Assembly (NCBI GenBank): GCA_964474045.1
Contig: CAYYRC010000015.1
Coordinates: forward strand, 18,152-82,151
DNA: 64,000 nt
Direction of reading: 5' to 3'
Origin: JACJWR01 sp964474045
Lineage (GTDB): Bacteria; Actinomycetota; Actinomycetes; S36-B12; UBA10799
In this document: positions 50,970 through 59,486 of the stretch, piece by piece
Numbering within the stretch: the first letter of the stretch is position 1
How the letters are laid out: each line of letters opens with the position of its first letter
The notes under the pieces: model-generated
Seen by the model: only the letters and a program-made list of their open reading frames with translations
The model's database searches: none
What the model was told of the DNA's origin: nothing
Program-made: the position numbers and the translations under genes

Positions 50970-52496
50970 GTGGCGCGCGGTGACGGTCGGCTCTCGCACG
51001 ATCTCCTCCCCGGTGAGAAGGGCCCGCAGGATGCCTGCGGCGTCTTCGGGGTGTGGGCCCCGGGCGAGGAGGTCGCCAAGCTCACCTACTTCGGCCTCTA
51101 CGCCCTGCAGCACCGCGGGCAGGAGTCCGCCGGCATCGCCGTGTCAGACGGCCGCCGCATCCTGGTGTTCAAGGACATGGGCCTGGTCTCGCAAGTGTTC
51201 GACGAGTCCGCCCTGGAATCGCTGCGGGGCCACATCGCGATCGGCCACTCGCGCTACTCCACCACCGGGTCGAGCACCTGGGCCAACGCCCAGCCGACCT
51301 TCCGGACCACACCCACCGGGCATATGGCGCTGGGGCACAACGGGAACCTGACCAACACCGCCCAGCTCGCCGACCGCGTCGCCGTGATGCGCGACGAGTC
51401 CGGGGAGCTGCCGCTGCTCAACGGCTCCGCGCCCACCAGCGACACCGAGCTGCTCACCGCGCTGCTGGCCGCGCACCCGGGCGAGTCGCTCGAGGACGCC
51501 GCCGTGGCCGAGCTGCCAAAGGTCCGCGGCGCCTTCTCGCTCGTGTTCCTGGACGAGAACACCCTGTACGCCGCGCGCGATCCGCAGGGCATCCGGCCGC
51601 TGGTCCTGGGGCAGCTGACCACCGGCTATGTGGTGGCCAGCGAGACTGCCGCCCTCGACATCGTGGGCGCCACGTTCGTCCGCGACGTGGAGCCCGGCGA
51701 GCTGATCGCCATCGACGAGGACGGCGTGCGCTCACGCCGCTTCGCAGCGGCCGACGCCAAGTACTGCCTCTTCGAGTACGTCTACCTGGCCCGGCCGGAC
51801 TCCATGCTCAACGGCACCAACGTCCACGGGGTACGGGTGGCCGTGGGCCGCGAGCTGGCCGCGGAGCACCCCGTCGATGCCGACATCGTGGTTCCCGTGC
51901 CCGACAGCGGCACCCCGGCGGCCGTCGGCTACGCCCAGGGCTCGGGCCTGCCGTTCGCGCAGGGGTTGGTGAAGAACGCCTACGTCGGGCGCACCTTCAT
52001 CTCACCGTCGCAGACCCTGCGGCAGCTGGGCATCCGACTCAAACTCAACCCGCTGCGCGAGGTCATCGCCGGTCAGCGGCTGGTCGTGGTGGATGACTCC
52101 ATCGTCCGGGGCAACACCCAGCGCGCGATCGTGCGGATGCTGCGCGAGGCCGGTGCGGCCGAGGTGCACGTGCGAATCTCGTCGCCGCCGGTCCAGTGGC
52201 CCTGCTTCTACGGCATCGACTTCGCCAGCCGGGCCGAGCTCATCGCCAACGGCCGGACCACCGAGCAGATTCGGGACTCGATCGGGGCGGACTCGCTGGG
52301 CTACATCTCGCTGGACGGCTTGACCAAGGCGACCCAGGTGGCGGCCGACCGCCTGTGCCGGGCCTGCTTCGACGGCGTCTATCCGATCACCCCGCCGGAC
52401 GTCGAGCACCAGAACAAGCACCTTCTGGAGGCACCGATCATGCCCGCGGGCGTCGTTGCAGCCGCGGGTCCGCTTGGCGCGCTCGGGCAGCCCTGA
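50970..52496 (+). CDS. purF: Amidophosphoribosyltransferase
   Basis: PurF makes phosphoribosylamine from PRPP and glutamine, the committed step of purine synthesis. The 508-residue protein has an N-terminal Ntn glutaminase whose nucleophile is Cys23 in GPQDACGVFGVW, preceded by a 22-residue propeptide-like segment, and a C-terminal PRPP-binding domain with VVVDDSIVRGNTQ. Conserved cysteines in YCLFEYVY and LCRACFDGVYP fit the Fe-S-containing type. The start GTG 50970 is set by TAGACT seven bases upstream. purM overlaps its stop by one base. Confidence 0.97.
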   Translation: MARGDGRLSHDLLPGEKGPQDACGVFGVWAPGEEVAKLTYFGLYALQHRGQESAGIAVSDGRRILVFKDMGLVSQVFDESALESLRGHIAIGHSRYSTTGSSTWANAQPTFRTTPTGHMALGHNGNLTNTAQLADRVAVMRDESGELPLLNGSAPTSDTELLTALLAAHPGESLEDAAVAELPKVRGAFSLVFLDENTLYAARDPQGIRPLVLGQLTTGYVVASETAALDIVGATFVRDVEPGELIAIDEDGVRSRRFAAADAKYCLFEYVYLARPDSMLNGTNVHGVRVAVGRELAAEHPVDADIVVPVPDSGTPAAVGYAQGSGLPFAQGLVKNAYVGRTFISPSQTLRQLGIRLKLNPLREVIAGQRLVVVDDSIVRGNTQRAIVRMLREAGAAEVHVRISSPPVQWPCFYGIDFASRAELIANGRTTEQIRDSIGADSLGYISLDGLTKATQVAADRLCRACFDGVYPITPPDVEHQNKHLLEAPIMPAGVVAAAGPLGALGQP

Positions 52497-53590
52497 TGCC
52501 CGATGCCTACGCCACCGCCGGCGTCGACGTCCAGGCCGGGGAGCGCGCGGTCGAGTTGATGCGGGGGGCCATCGCGCGCGCCCAGCGCCCCGAGGTCGTG
52601 GGTGGCTTCGGCGGGTTCGCGGGCCTGTTCGATGCCTCTGCGCTGCACGGCTACAACCGGCCGCTGCTGGCGACCTCCACCGACGGCGTTGGCACCAAGG
52701 TCGCGGTCGCACAGGCTCTGGACAAGCACGACACGATCGGCATCGACCTGGTGGCCATGGTCGTGGACGACCTCGTGGTGTGCGGCGCCGAGCCGCTGTT
52801 CATGACCGACTACATCGCCTGCGGCAAGGTTGTGCCGACGCGGATAGCGGCGATCGTGGCAGGCGTCGCAGAGGGCTGCCGGCAGGCGGGCTGTGCGCTC
52901 GTCGGCGGCGAGACCGCAGAGCATCCGGGGCTGCTGGGACCCGACGAGTACGACGTGGCCGGAGCGGGCACCGGGGTGGTCGAGGCCGATCAGCTGCTCG
53001 GCGCCGCCCGAGTCGCCAACGGCGACGCCCTGATCGCGATGGCGGCGTCGGGCCTGCACTCCAACGGCTACTCACTGGCCCGCCACACGCTGCTCGCCGA
53101 GGCCAGGTGGGACTTGGACCGACAGATCCCCGAGCTCGGGCGTTCGCTGGGCGAGGAGCTGTTGGAGCCGACGCGCATCTACTCCCTGGACTGCCTGGCC
53201 CTCATCGAGCGCCTGGGCGACGACCTGCATGCACTGTCGCACATCACCGGCGGCGGGGTCGCCGCCAACATCGCCCGGGTGCTGCCAGCCGACCGCACCG
53301 CGGAGGTCGACCGCGGCACCTGGACACCCCCGCAGATCATGACCCTCATCGGCGAGGTCGGCGACGTGGGCCGGCCCGATCTGGAGCGCACGTTCAACAT
53401 GGGCCTGGGAATGGTGGCCGTCGTCGCCGCGGACTCCGCTGAGCGTGCCCTCGGGGTGCTGGCGGAGCGCGGAGTGCCTGCGTGGGTGGTCGGACGGGTG
53501 CGCCGCCGCACGCAGGACGAGACCGGCGACGCCGCCGGCAAGGGCGGCCAGGGCGGCGCCGCACTGCTGGTCGGGGAGTACGCCGGATAG
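52496..53590 (+). CDS. purM: AIR synthetase PurM
   Basis: PurM cyclises FGAM to AIR with ATP. The 364-residue protein matches the family: TAGVDVQAGERAVELMRG at the N-terminus, LLATSTDGVGTKVAVAQ, VGGETAEHPGLLGPDEYDVAG, and SGLHSNGYSLAR. Its ATG overlaps the purF stop (TGATG). The last 30 residues are a Gly/Ala-rich tail (DAAGKGGQGGAA) that other PurM proteins lack or vary. DUF3073 follows with its own promoter. Confidence 0.97.
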   Translation: MPDAYATAGVDVQAGERAVELMRGAIARAQRPEVVGGFGGFAGLFDASALHGYNRPLLATSTDGVGTKVAVAQALDKHDTIGIDLVAMVVDDLVVCGAEPLFMTDYIACGKVVPTRIAAIVAGVAEGCRQAGCALVGGETAEHPGLLGPDEYDVAGAGTGVVEADQLLGAARVANGDALIAMAASGLHSNGYSLARHTLLAEARWDLDRQIPELGRSLGEELLEPTRIYSLDCLALIERLGDDLHALSHITGGGVAANIARVLPADRTAEVDRGTWTPPQIMTLIGEVGDVGRPDLERTFNMGLGMVAVVAADSAERALGVLAERGVPAWVVGRVRRRTQDETGDAAGKGGQGGAALLVGEYAG

Positions 53591-53676
53591 TCGCGCACCC
53601 ATGTGACGTTGATCGGCGCGAACAGGTAGGCTCAACCACGACGTTGCCTACTTCACCACCTATGAGGGGGTCGCCC

Positions 53677-53937
53677 ATGGGTCGCGGCCGTGCCAAGGCG
53701 AAGCAGACGAAGGTTGCCCGGCGGCTGAAGTACAGCTCCCCGAGCATGGACCTCGATGCCCTGCGCCAGGAGCTTTCCGGACCAGGTTCCGAGTCCAGCG
53801 CCTACGAGTCGGACGACGTGCCCGAGGGGGACTATGAGGACGAGTACGGCGACGAGTTCGACGAAGACGAGGACGACCCCTACGCCAAGTACGCCGCAGC
53901 GGACGACGACGAGGACGATCCGCTGGACCGGCGCTAG
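53677..53937 (+). CDS. DUF3073 protein
   Basis: This 86-residue protein belongs to the actinobacterial family DUF3073. The basic N-terminus MGRGRAKAKQTKVARRLKY is the family hallmark, followed by SSPSMDLDALRQEL and a strongly acidic tail (DYEDEYGDEFDEDEDDPY...). Charge separation suggests nucleic acid binding by the head with a self-shielding tail; function is unknown. The start is ATG 53677, after GAGGGGG; ATG 53662 is in frame. A TAGGCT hexamer at 53627 is a candidate -10. The family is typically found after purM. Confidence 0.9.
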   Translation: MGRGRAKAKQTKVARRLKYSSPSMDLDALRQELSGPGSESSAYESDDVPEGDYEDEYGDEFDEDEDDPYAKYAAADDDEDDPLDRR

Positions 53938-54020
53938 CGCAGCAGCGCCGCGGCCACGCCGACGGCGACAAGCCCGACGAGGACTCCCAGCGTGATCAAC
54001 CGGCGGCTGCGTGGGTTCAC
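53934..54020 (-). CDS. 28-residue single-span membrane peptide
   Basis: This small open reading frame encodes 28 residues: a basic start (VNPRSRRLI) and one hydrophobic helix (TLGVLVGLVAVGVAAALLR). TACTGT lies exactly six bases upstream of GTG 54020, the same leaderless signature as many genes here, which is the main reason to call it. Its stop TAG shares the CTAG at 53934-53937 with the stop of DUF3073 on the other strand. Function is unknown; small membrane-embedded regulators and linkers have this form. Confidence 0.55.
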   Translation of the reverse strand: MNPRSRRLITLGVLVGLVAVGVAAALLR

Positions 54021-54026
54021 GCGAGC

Positions 54027-54032
54027 ACAGTA
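54027..54032 (-). promoter_or_regulatory. Leaderless -10 box for the 28-residue peptide
   Basis: TACTGT on the minus strand, six bases from GTG 54020. Confidence 0.5.
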
Positions 54033-54059
54033 CCGCCCGTCTCCGCAACACTGCTCCGG

Positions 54060-54065
54060 TAGCCT
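54060..54065 (+). promoter_or_regulatory. Leaderless -10 box for the DUF2530 gene
   Basis: TAGCCT, six bases before GTG 54072; it is 27 bases from the divergent box at 54027-54032. Confidence 0.55.
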
Positions 54066-54071
54066 GGCAGC

Positions 54072-54386
54072 GTGACCCCAGCCACCCCCGCCAGCCCTGC
54101 CGAAGAGGTGGAGCTCTTGAGCTCCAAACCGGTCGACGCCGACGGCGTTTCTGCCGTCATCACCGGCACCGTCGTCTGGGTGGTCGTAGGGATGGTGCTG
54201 TTCGGCTTCTTCCGGCCGGCATTGGCTGAGCATGAGGCCAGCTGGTGGCTCTGGGTGCCGGCGGCCGGCGCCGCGATGGGCCTGCTGGGCCTGCCCTATG
54301 TGTTGCGCCGCCGAGCGGCCTATCGGCGCCACGCGGCGACGCGCGATGAATCGGTCGGCGCCCATGAGGAAGAATCGGCATCGTGA
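54072..54386 (+). CDS. DUF2530 membrane protein
   Basis: This 104-residue protein has two membrane helices (VITGTVVWVVVGMVLFGFF and WWLWVPAAGAAMGLLGLPYVL) followed by a basic RRRAAYRRHAA segment, the pattern of actinobacterial DUF2530. It is of unknown function. GTG 54072 is set by TAGCCT six bases upstream. Its last four bases overlap the start of the DUF3027 gene (GTGA), and that gene overlaps the next likewise, so three genes form one transcript. Confidence 0.85.
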   Translation: MTPATPASPAEEVELLSSKPVDADGVSAVITGTVVWVVVGMVLFGFFRPALAEHEASWWLWVPAAGAAMGLLGLPYVLRRRAAYRRHAATRDESVGAHEEESAS

Positions 54387-55204
54387 GTACCGCCGTCGAT
54401 GCCGTCTGCGCCCGCGCCGTCGAGCGCGCACGGGAGGCCGCCGCTGAAGAGGCAGGCAGCCATCCCGTCGGCGCACACCTGGCCACCTTGGGGGAAGGGT
54501 CCCGGGTGGTCACCCATCTGTTCGACTGCACGGACCCGGCCTACCGCGGCTGGCGCTGGTCGGTGACCGTCGCCCGAGTGCCGCGCGGCCGGACCGTGAC
54601 GATCGACGAGGTCGTCCTGGTCAGCGGCGAGGACTCCGTCGTGGCCCCCGAGTGGGTGCCGTTCGACGCGCGGATCACGCCGGAGGACCTGGGCGCCGGC
54701 GACGTCATCCCGTCCGACCCGCTGGACGACCGGCTCGTGCCATCGCACGTCCATGCCGACATCGTGGATCCGCACCAGCCGCTGCCCGCATTCTGGGAGG
54801 CAGGCCTGGGGCGCCGGCGGGTGCTCTCCCCGCTCGGGCGCGCCGACACCGCGGACCGCTGGTACTCCAGCCACGGCCCCGACACCCAGATGGCCAAGCT
54901 GTCCGCCAACGCGTGCGGAACGTGCGGCTTCCTGCTGGGCATCGCAGGTGCGCTGGGAGGCGCATTCGGCGTGTGCGCCAACGAGCAGGCCCCGAGCGAC
55001 GGCCGCGTCGTGGCCCTGGACTATGGCTGTGGGGCTCACAGCGAGAACATCGTGCTGCGAAGCTTCGACCGCGGCGAGGTCGTCGTGGACGAGTTGCGCT
55101 ACGAACCGATCGAGCTCGTCGCCGATCTTCCCGAGACCGCCGACCAGGCCAACGACTCCGACGCCGAGCAGGCGCCCGACACCCCCCAGGAGGACCCCAA
55201 GTGA
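54383..55204 (+). CDS. DUF3027 protein
   Basis: This 273-residue protein matches the actinobacterial DUF3027 family. Landmarks are YRGWRWSVTVARVPRGRTVTIDEVVLVSG, APEWVPFDARITPEDLGAGDVIP, and a C-terminal half with CGTCGFLLGIAGALGGAFGVCANE, which contains cysteines that could bind metal. The start is GTG 54383, overlapping the upstream stop by four bases; a lipoprotein gene overlaps its stop likewise. The family has no assigned function but is widely conserved near this helicase/cold-shock region in actinobacteria. Confidence 0.85.
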   Translation: MSTAVDAVCARAVERAREAAAEEAGSHPVGAHLATLGEGSRVVTHLFDCTDPAYRGWRWSVTVARVPRGRTVTIDEVVLVSGEDSVVAPEWVPFDARITPEDLGAGDVIPSDPLDDRLVPSHVHADIVDPHQPLPAFWEAGLGRRRVLSPLGRADTADRWYSSHGPDTQMAKLSANACGTCGFLLGIAGALGGAFGVCANEQAPSDGRVVALDYGCGAHSENIVLRSFDRGEVVVDELRYEPIELVADLPETADQANDSDAEQAPDTPQEDPK

Positions 55205-55659
55205 AGCGCCTCGTCGCCATCGGCCTCGCCGGTACCGCAGCCGCCACCGTCCTCGTAGGGTGCGAGAAGCCCAACCCGGGTGTGACGATGTGGTCGGGGA
55301 CGCACTCAACGCGCGCCCAGGCGCTGTGCTGGGCCGATGACGCCAACCAGTCGGTGGACGCCCAGAAGTGCGCCGAGGCTGCGGTCCAGGCTGCCGCCGG
55401 CGGCAACGGGGCGCCGAGCCTGCCGGTCATCAACGGCAGCACGCTCGGGGTGAGCGTCGACAAGGTGCTCACCGACGACGGCTGGTTCCTCGCCCAGGGG
55501 GGCCAACAGGCGACCGACACCATCACCGGCACGTACTTCCGGACCACGATCAACCAGGTGCCGGCCGCCGGGATGCTGCTGGAGGTACGCGCCCTCGCCG
55601 CCGACGGCAAGAACACCAGGGGCGTGTGGGTGTTCAAGCTCACCGGCCAGCAGTCCTGA
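55201..55659 (+). CDS. Putative lipoprotein of unknown function
   Basis: This 152-residue protein begins VKRLVAIGLAGTAAATVLVGC, a lipoprotein signal with the lipid-attachment Cys at residue 21. The mature part contains STRAQALCWADDANQSVDAQKC and repeated beta segments (VWVFKLTG). I do not recognise a family with confidence. The start overlaps the DUF3027 stop. Its last codons and the stop fall inside the terminator stem shared with the convergent helicase gene, so both proteins end in QQS. Confidence 0.72.
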   Translation: MKRLVAIGLAGTAAATVLVGCEKPNPGVTMWSGTHSTRAQALCWADDANQSVDAQKCAEAAVQAAAGGNGAPSLPVINGSTLGVSVDKVLTDDGWFLAQGGQQATDTITGTYFRTTINQVPAAGMLLEVRALAADGKNTRGVWVFKLTGQQS

Positions 55660-55685
55660 CGGACGGCGGCTGAGCGTCAGGACTG
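55651..55685. terminator. Bidirectional terminator whose stem encodes both C-termini
   Basis: CAGTCCTGACG (55651-55661) pairs perfectly with CGTCAGGACTG (55675-55685), an 11-base stem with a 13-base loop. Each arm contains the last two codons and stop of one of two convergent genes. Confidence 0.8.
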
Positions 55686-57326
55686 TTGATCCCGCAGGGC
55701 CTCGGCATCCAGGATGGCGTAGGCATAGCCCTGCTCGGCCAGGAACCGCTGACGGTGGGCGGCGAAATCCGCATCCACGGTGTCGCGCGCCACGACGGTG
55801 TAGAAGTGCGCCGCCCGGCCATCCGCCTTGGGCCGCAGGATGCGACCCAGCCGCTGGGCCTCCTCCTGCCTGCTGCCGAACGTCCCCGAGATCTGCACGG
55901 CAACCCCGGCCTCGGGCAGGTCGAGTGAGAAGTTGGCGACCTTGCTGACGACCAGGGTCAACAGCTCGCCGGTGCGGAACTGCTCGAAGAGGACTTCACG
56001 ATCCTTCACGGGCGTCTCGCCCGTCACGACCGGCGCTCCCAGCAGCTCACCCACCTCGGCCAGCTGGTCCAGGTACTGGCCGATCACCAGGACCCGCTCG
56101 CCGGCATGCTTGGCCACCAGGTCAGCGACCGTGCGCAGCTTCAGCGGCGTCGTGGCGGCCAGCCGATAGCGCTCCTCGGGCTCGGCCATCGCGTACGCCA
56201 GCCGATCGGCGTCAGTCAGCGTCACCCGCACCTCGGTGCAGTCGGCAGGTGCGATGTAGCCCTGCGCCTCGATCTCCTTCCAGGGTGCGTCGAAGCGCTT
56301 GGGGCCGATCAGGCTGAAGACTTCGTCGGCCAGGCCGTCCTCACGCACGAGCGTCGCGGTCAGCCCCAGCCGGCGCCGAGCCTGGATGTCGGCGGTGAAC
56401 CGGAAGATCGGCGCCGGCAGCAGGTGCACCTCGTCGTAGACGATCAGCCCCCAGTCGCGCGCGTCCAGCAGATCCAGGTGCGAGTACACGCCCTTGCGAC
56501 GGGTCGTGAGCACCTGATAGGTGGCGATCGTGACAGGGCGGATCTCCTTGCGCGCGCCGGAGTACTCACCGATCTCGTCGGCGGTCAGCGAGGTGCGCCG
56601 AAGCAACTCGTCGCGCCACTGGCGGGCGGACACCGTGTTGGTGACCAGGATCAGCGTCGTCGCCCCGGCCAGCGCCATGGCGGCGGCGCCCACCAGCGTC
56701 TTGCCGGCGCCGCAGGGCAGCACCACCACCCCGGAGCCTCCGTGCCAGAAGGACTCCGCCGCGTGGCGCTGGTAGTCCCGCAGCTCCCAGCCGTCGGGCT
56801 GCAGCGCGATCGGGTGCGCCTCGCCATCGACGTAGCCGGCCAGGTCTTCGGCGGGCCACCCGAGCTTGAGCAGCGCCTGCTTCAGGTGCCCGCGCTCAGA
56901 GGGGTGCACGGTCACCGTCGACTCGTCGATGCGGGTTCCCAGCAGCGGGGCGATCTTGCGAGTGCGCAGGACCTCCTCCAGCACGGGGACGTCGGTGGTC
57001 TCGAGCACGAGCCCATGCACCGGGTGGTCGAGCAGCGTCAGGCGCCCGTAGCGGCCCATCTCCTCGGCGATGTCGACCAACAGGGAGTGCGGGACGGCGT
57101 AGCGGGAGTACGTCATCAGGGTGTCGATCACTTGCTCGGCGTCGTGACCGGCGGCGCGCGCGTTCCACAGCGCCAACGGCGTGACGCGGTACGTGTGCAC
57201 ATGCTCGGGAGCGCGCTCGAGCTCGGCGAACGGTGCGATGTCGCGGCGCGCCTGCTCGGCGTCGGGGTGCTCCACCTCCAGCAGCAGCGTCTTGTCGCTC
57301 TGCACGATCAGGGGTCCCCCGGTCAT
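55677..57326 (-). CDS. XPB/ERCC3-family DNA helicase
   Basis: This 549-residue superfamily 2 helicase is of the bacterial XPB type. It carries Walker A PCGAGKT (residues 204-210), the DEVH box (298-301), the RED motif (328-330) of XPB damage recognition, and motif VI QRLGRILRP. A bacterial XPB N-terminal domain occupies residues 1-180. Proteins of this type unwind DNA 3' to 5' and are proposed to act in repair or transcription restart. The start ATG 57326 overlaps the stop of the upstream helicase-associated gene (ATGA). It is convergent with the lipoprotein gene across a terminator. Confidence 0.93.
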   Translation of the reverse strand: MTGGPLIVQSDKTLLLEVEHPDAEQARRDIAPFAELERAPEHVHTYRVTPLALWNARAAGHDAEQVIDTLMTYSRYAVPHSLLVDIAEEMGRYGRLTLLDHPVHGLVLETTDVPVLEEVLRTRKIAPLLGTRIDESTVTVHPSERGHLKQALLKLGWPAEDLAGYVDGEAHPIALQPDGWELRDYQRHAAESFWHGGSGVVVLPCGAGKTLVGAAAMALAGATTLILVTNTVSARQWRDELLRRTSLTADEIGEYSGARKEIRPVTIATYQVLTTRRKGVYSHLDLLDARDWGLIVYDEVHLLPAPIFRFTADIQARRRLGLTATLVREDGLADEVFSLIGPKRFDAPWKEIEAQGYIAPADCTEVRVTLTDADRLAYAMAEPEERYRLAATTPLKLRTVADLVAKHAGERVLVIGQYLDQLAEVGELLGAPVVTGETPVKDREVLFEQFRTGELLTLVVSKVANFSLDLPEAGVAVQISGTFGSRQEEAQRLGRILRPKADGRAAHFYTVVARDTVDADFAAHRQRFLAEQGYAYAILDAEALRDQQS

Positions 57327-59425
57327 CGCTGTCCTCCTGGGTCGGCGGCTGACGGCGCTGCTGCGGCTCCCAGCAGCCGGGCCGTCGCGAAGCGGCGAGG
57401 TCGGGAGCGCTCAACCTCGATGGCTTCCAGCACGCCACCCGCCAGATGCAACGGCTCGACCAGCCGCGTGCTGTCCTGGCCGGCGTTGTCGGCGTGACGA
57501 AGCCACACCCGACCGCCAGCCGCCAGCGCGGCGGCCAGCACCCCTTGTGTCTGGGCCGGGTGCATGCGCGGCACATGGGGTGCGGGTGGGAGCGCCACCG
57601 CCGCAGCAGGTGACTCGGCCGCCACCACGATCGCCGCCACCGCACGCACTCTGCCGGCGTCCGCCCCGGTGTGGACCACCGTCGGCCGCGGCGGCGGCGC
57701 CACGGAGAGCCCCTGGGCAAGCTCACCTGGGACGCCCGACAGCGCATCTTCAGCGGACGCGGTCAGACCTGAACGGCGAGCGGCGGCCACCACCGCCTCG
57801 GCGGCTCGGGTGGACACCGCGACCGTGTCGGAGAGGCGGCGAACAGACACCCCTACCCCCTCCAGCGCAGCCAGCAGCACATCCAGCGAGCCGACGTCGC
57901 TGGTCACGATGAAACTGGCCGCAGAGCCGACGCGGACGCGGCCGTGGCGTCGCTCGGTGTCCTGCACCAGGTATTCCACCGGCTGCGGGATCGGGGTTTG
58001 CGAGGCGTCGGCCAGCGTCGTGAGGATCCGGTCGGCGTCCCAGCCCGCGTCGAGCGCCGCCGCGATCGAGCCGGCGGTGATGCGGAACACGGTGGCACCC
58101 CCGGACGACTCGACCTCCGCGAATGCGGCTATGTCACGGGCCAGCCGCGGCACCAACGGGCCAGGCGCGACGATGGTCAGATCTCCCTGCACCAGCACGT
58201 GGTCGATCTCGGCTGGGATGAGGGGCTCGGCAGCGGTCACCAGCAGCTCCTCCGGCACCGGATCGGCTGGATCCGGAGCCGCCGCGTCGAACAGCAGTGC
58301 CCGGCCCACCGCGGACAGTGCCCCGCGCGCGGTGATCCCCAGCACCTCCGCCTGCGACCTGGTGGAGCGCAGGGCCTGCTCCAGCCGTCGACGGTTCGCC
58401 AGCGGCCGCCGGTCGGCCAGGACATCGGCCGCGTTGTCGACCGGCGTCCCCGGGGGGACCTCCAGCAGGAGCCGCAGGTAGGCGTGCCTGGTATCGGCCA
58501 GCCCACTACTCGCATGCTGGCCGCCAAAGACGTGCGGACGCTCGACTCCGGACCGACCGAAGGCGTCCCAGTCAAGCTCGGAGAACCACCAGGTCTGCAC
58601 GAGCAGCGCCCATGCGGCGGCCGCCGGGCTGTCGGCCCAAAGCAGGCCGGCAGCGGTGGGAAGCACGAACTCGCCATCCGCGCCTGGGCCGAGCAGGCCT
58701 GCCGACCAGCCGAGTTCTAGCCACATCGCCAGAGCCGAATCAGTCAGATCCAGCGCAGTGGCGGCGGTGCTGAGCTCGCGCACGGCCACGACGCCCTCGC
58801 GGGTCAACCCCAGCGCCTGCCCCGGCAGTTTGTGGAGAACCTTCCGGAGCGTCTGCACGGCGAGCAGGCCTTGCTGGCCGGCCATGCGATCCACGACCGT
58901 AGGGTCGAAGCACTTTCGGGCTGTGGGCGCCACCGGCACCGCGGGGACAGGCGCGTTCGCGTCATCATCGGCCAGGTCGGTCGCCCACAGAGCCGCCACC
59001 GCCGGCCCAAGCGCCCGCACGGGAAAGGACCGCTCGGCGTCGCCCCAGACCAGCGCGAGCTCAGCCAGCACCGCCAGTGCCTGCCGCACGGCGGCGTCGC
59101 GCTCGGCAGTTTCACCCGTGAGCGGCACCGACGCGCCTAAGGCCTGCGGATCGACCCTTGGCGCATCGGCCAGCGCCGTCGCCACCGCAAGCGCCCGCCG
59201 ATCCAGGCGGTGCAGTGCCCTGCGGATGCTGCCAGCCCCGGCGGCTCTGGTGGCGATTTCGCTGATGGAGTCGGGCTGCGGCAGCATCAGGTCGGGACGC
59301 TCACTCAACAACCGCGCGATCTGGGCCGCCGTCCGGCTGCGCAGGTCGTCAGCCAGGCTGCGCGGGGCACGCACACGTTCGCTCGCGCCGGTTGCGGACG
59401 CGGGAAGCGGCTGCTCAATGGTCAT
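57323..59425 (-). CDS. Helicase-associated domain protein, XPB partner
   Basis: This 700-residue protein matches the actinobacterial helicase-associated (helicase C-terminal-3-like / XPB-associated) family. The N-terminal part has helical winged-helix-like repeats (about residues 15-300), and the C-terminal half contains EELLVTAAEPLIPAEIDHVLVQGDLTIVAPGPL and GWDADRILTTLADASQTPIPQPVEYLVQDTERRHGRVRVGSAASF, the diagnostic segment. No helicase motif is present. It is translated coupled to XPB, which suggests a complex. TAACGT seven bases upstream sets ATG 59425; a longer start would add unlike residues. Confidence 0.86.
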   Translation of the reverse strand: MTIEQPLPASATGASERVRAPRSLADDLRSRTAAQIARLLSERPDLMLPQPDSISEIATRAAGAGSIRRALHRLDRRALAVATALADAPRVDPQALGASVPLTGETAERDAAVRQALAVLAELALVWGDAERSFPVRALGPAVAALWATDLADDDANAPVPAVPVAPTARKCFDPTVVDRMAGQQGLLAVQTLRKVLHKLPGQALGLTREGVVAVRELSTAATALDLTDSALAMWLELGWSAGLLGPGADGEFVLPTAAGLLWADSPAAAAWALLVQTWWFSELDWDAFGRSGVERPHVFGGQHASSGLADTRHAYLRLLLEVPPGTPVDNAADVLADRRPLANRRRLEQALRSTRSQAEVLGITARGALSAVGRALLFDAAAPDPADPVPEELLVTAAEPLIPAEIDHVLVQGDLTIVAPGPLVPRLARDIAAFAEVESSGGATVFRITAGSIAAALDAGWDADRILTTLADASQTPIPQPVEYLVQDTERRHGRVRVGSAASFIVTSDVGSLDVLLAALEGVGVSVRRLSDTVAVSTRAAEAVVAAARRSGLTASAEDALSGVPGELAQGLSVAPPPRPTVVHTGADAGRVRAVAAIVVAAESPAAAVALPPAPHVPRMHPAQTQGVLAAALAAGGRVWLRHADNAGQDSTRLVEPLHLAGGVLEAIEVERSRPRRFATARLLGAAAAPSAADPGGQR

Positions 59426-59432
59426 CGGACCA

Positions 59433-59438
59433 ACGTTA
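59433..59438 (-). promoter_or_regulatory. Leaderless -10 box for the XPB partner operon
   Basis: TAACGT on the minus strand is seven bases from ATG 59425. Confidence 0.55.
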
Positions 59439-59474
59439 CGGCAGGCGCAGTGGCCGCGCATAGGTCGGTGTTCC

Positions 59475-59480
59475 TAGGGT
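59475..59480 (+). promoter_or_regulatory. Leaderless -10 box for larE
   Basis: TAGGGT is six bases before ATG 59487. It lies 37 bases from the divergent box at 59433-59438. Confidence 0.6.
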
Positions 59481-59486
59481 GGTGCG

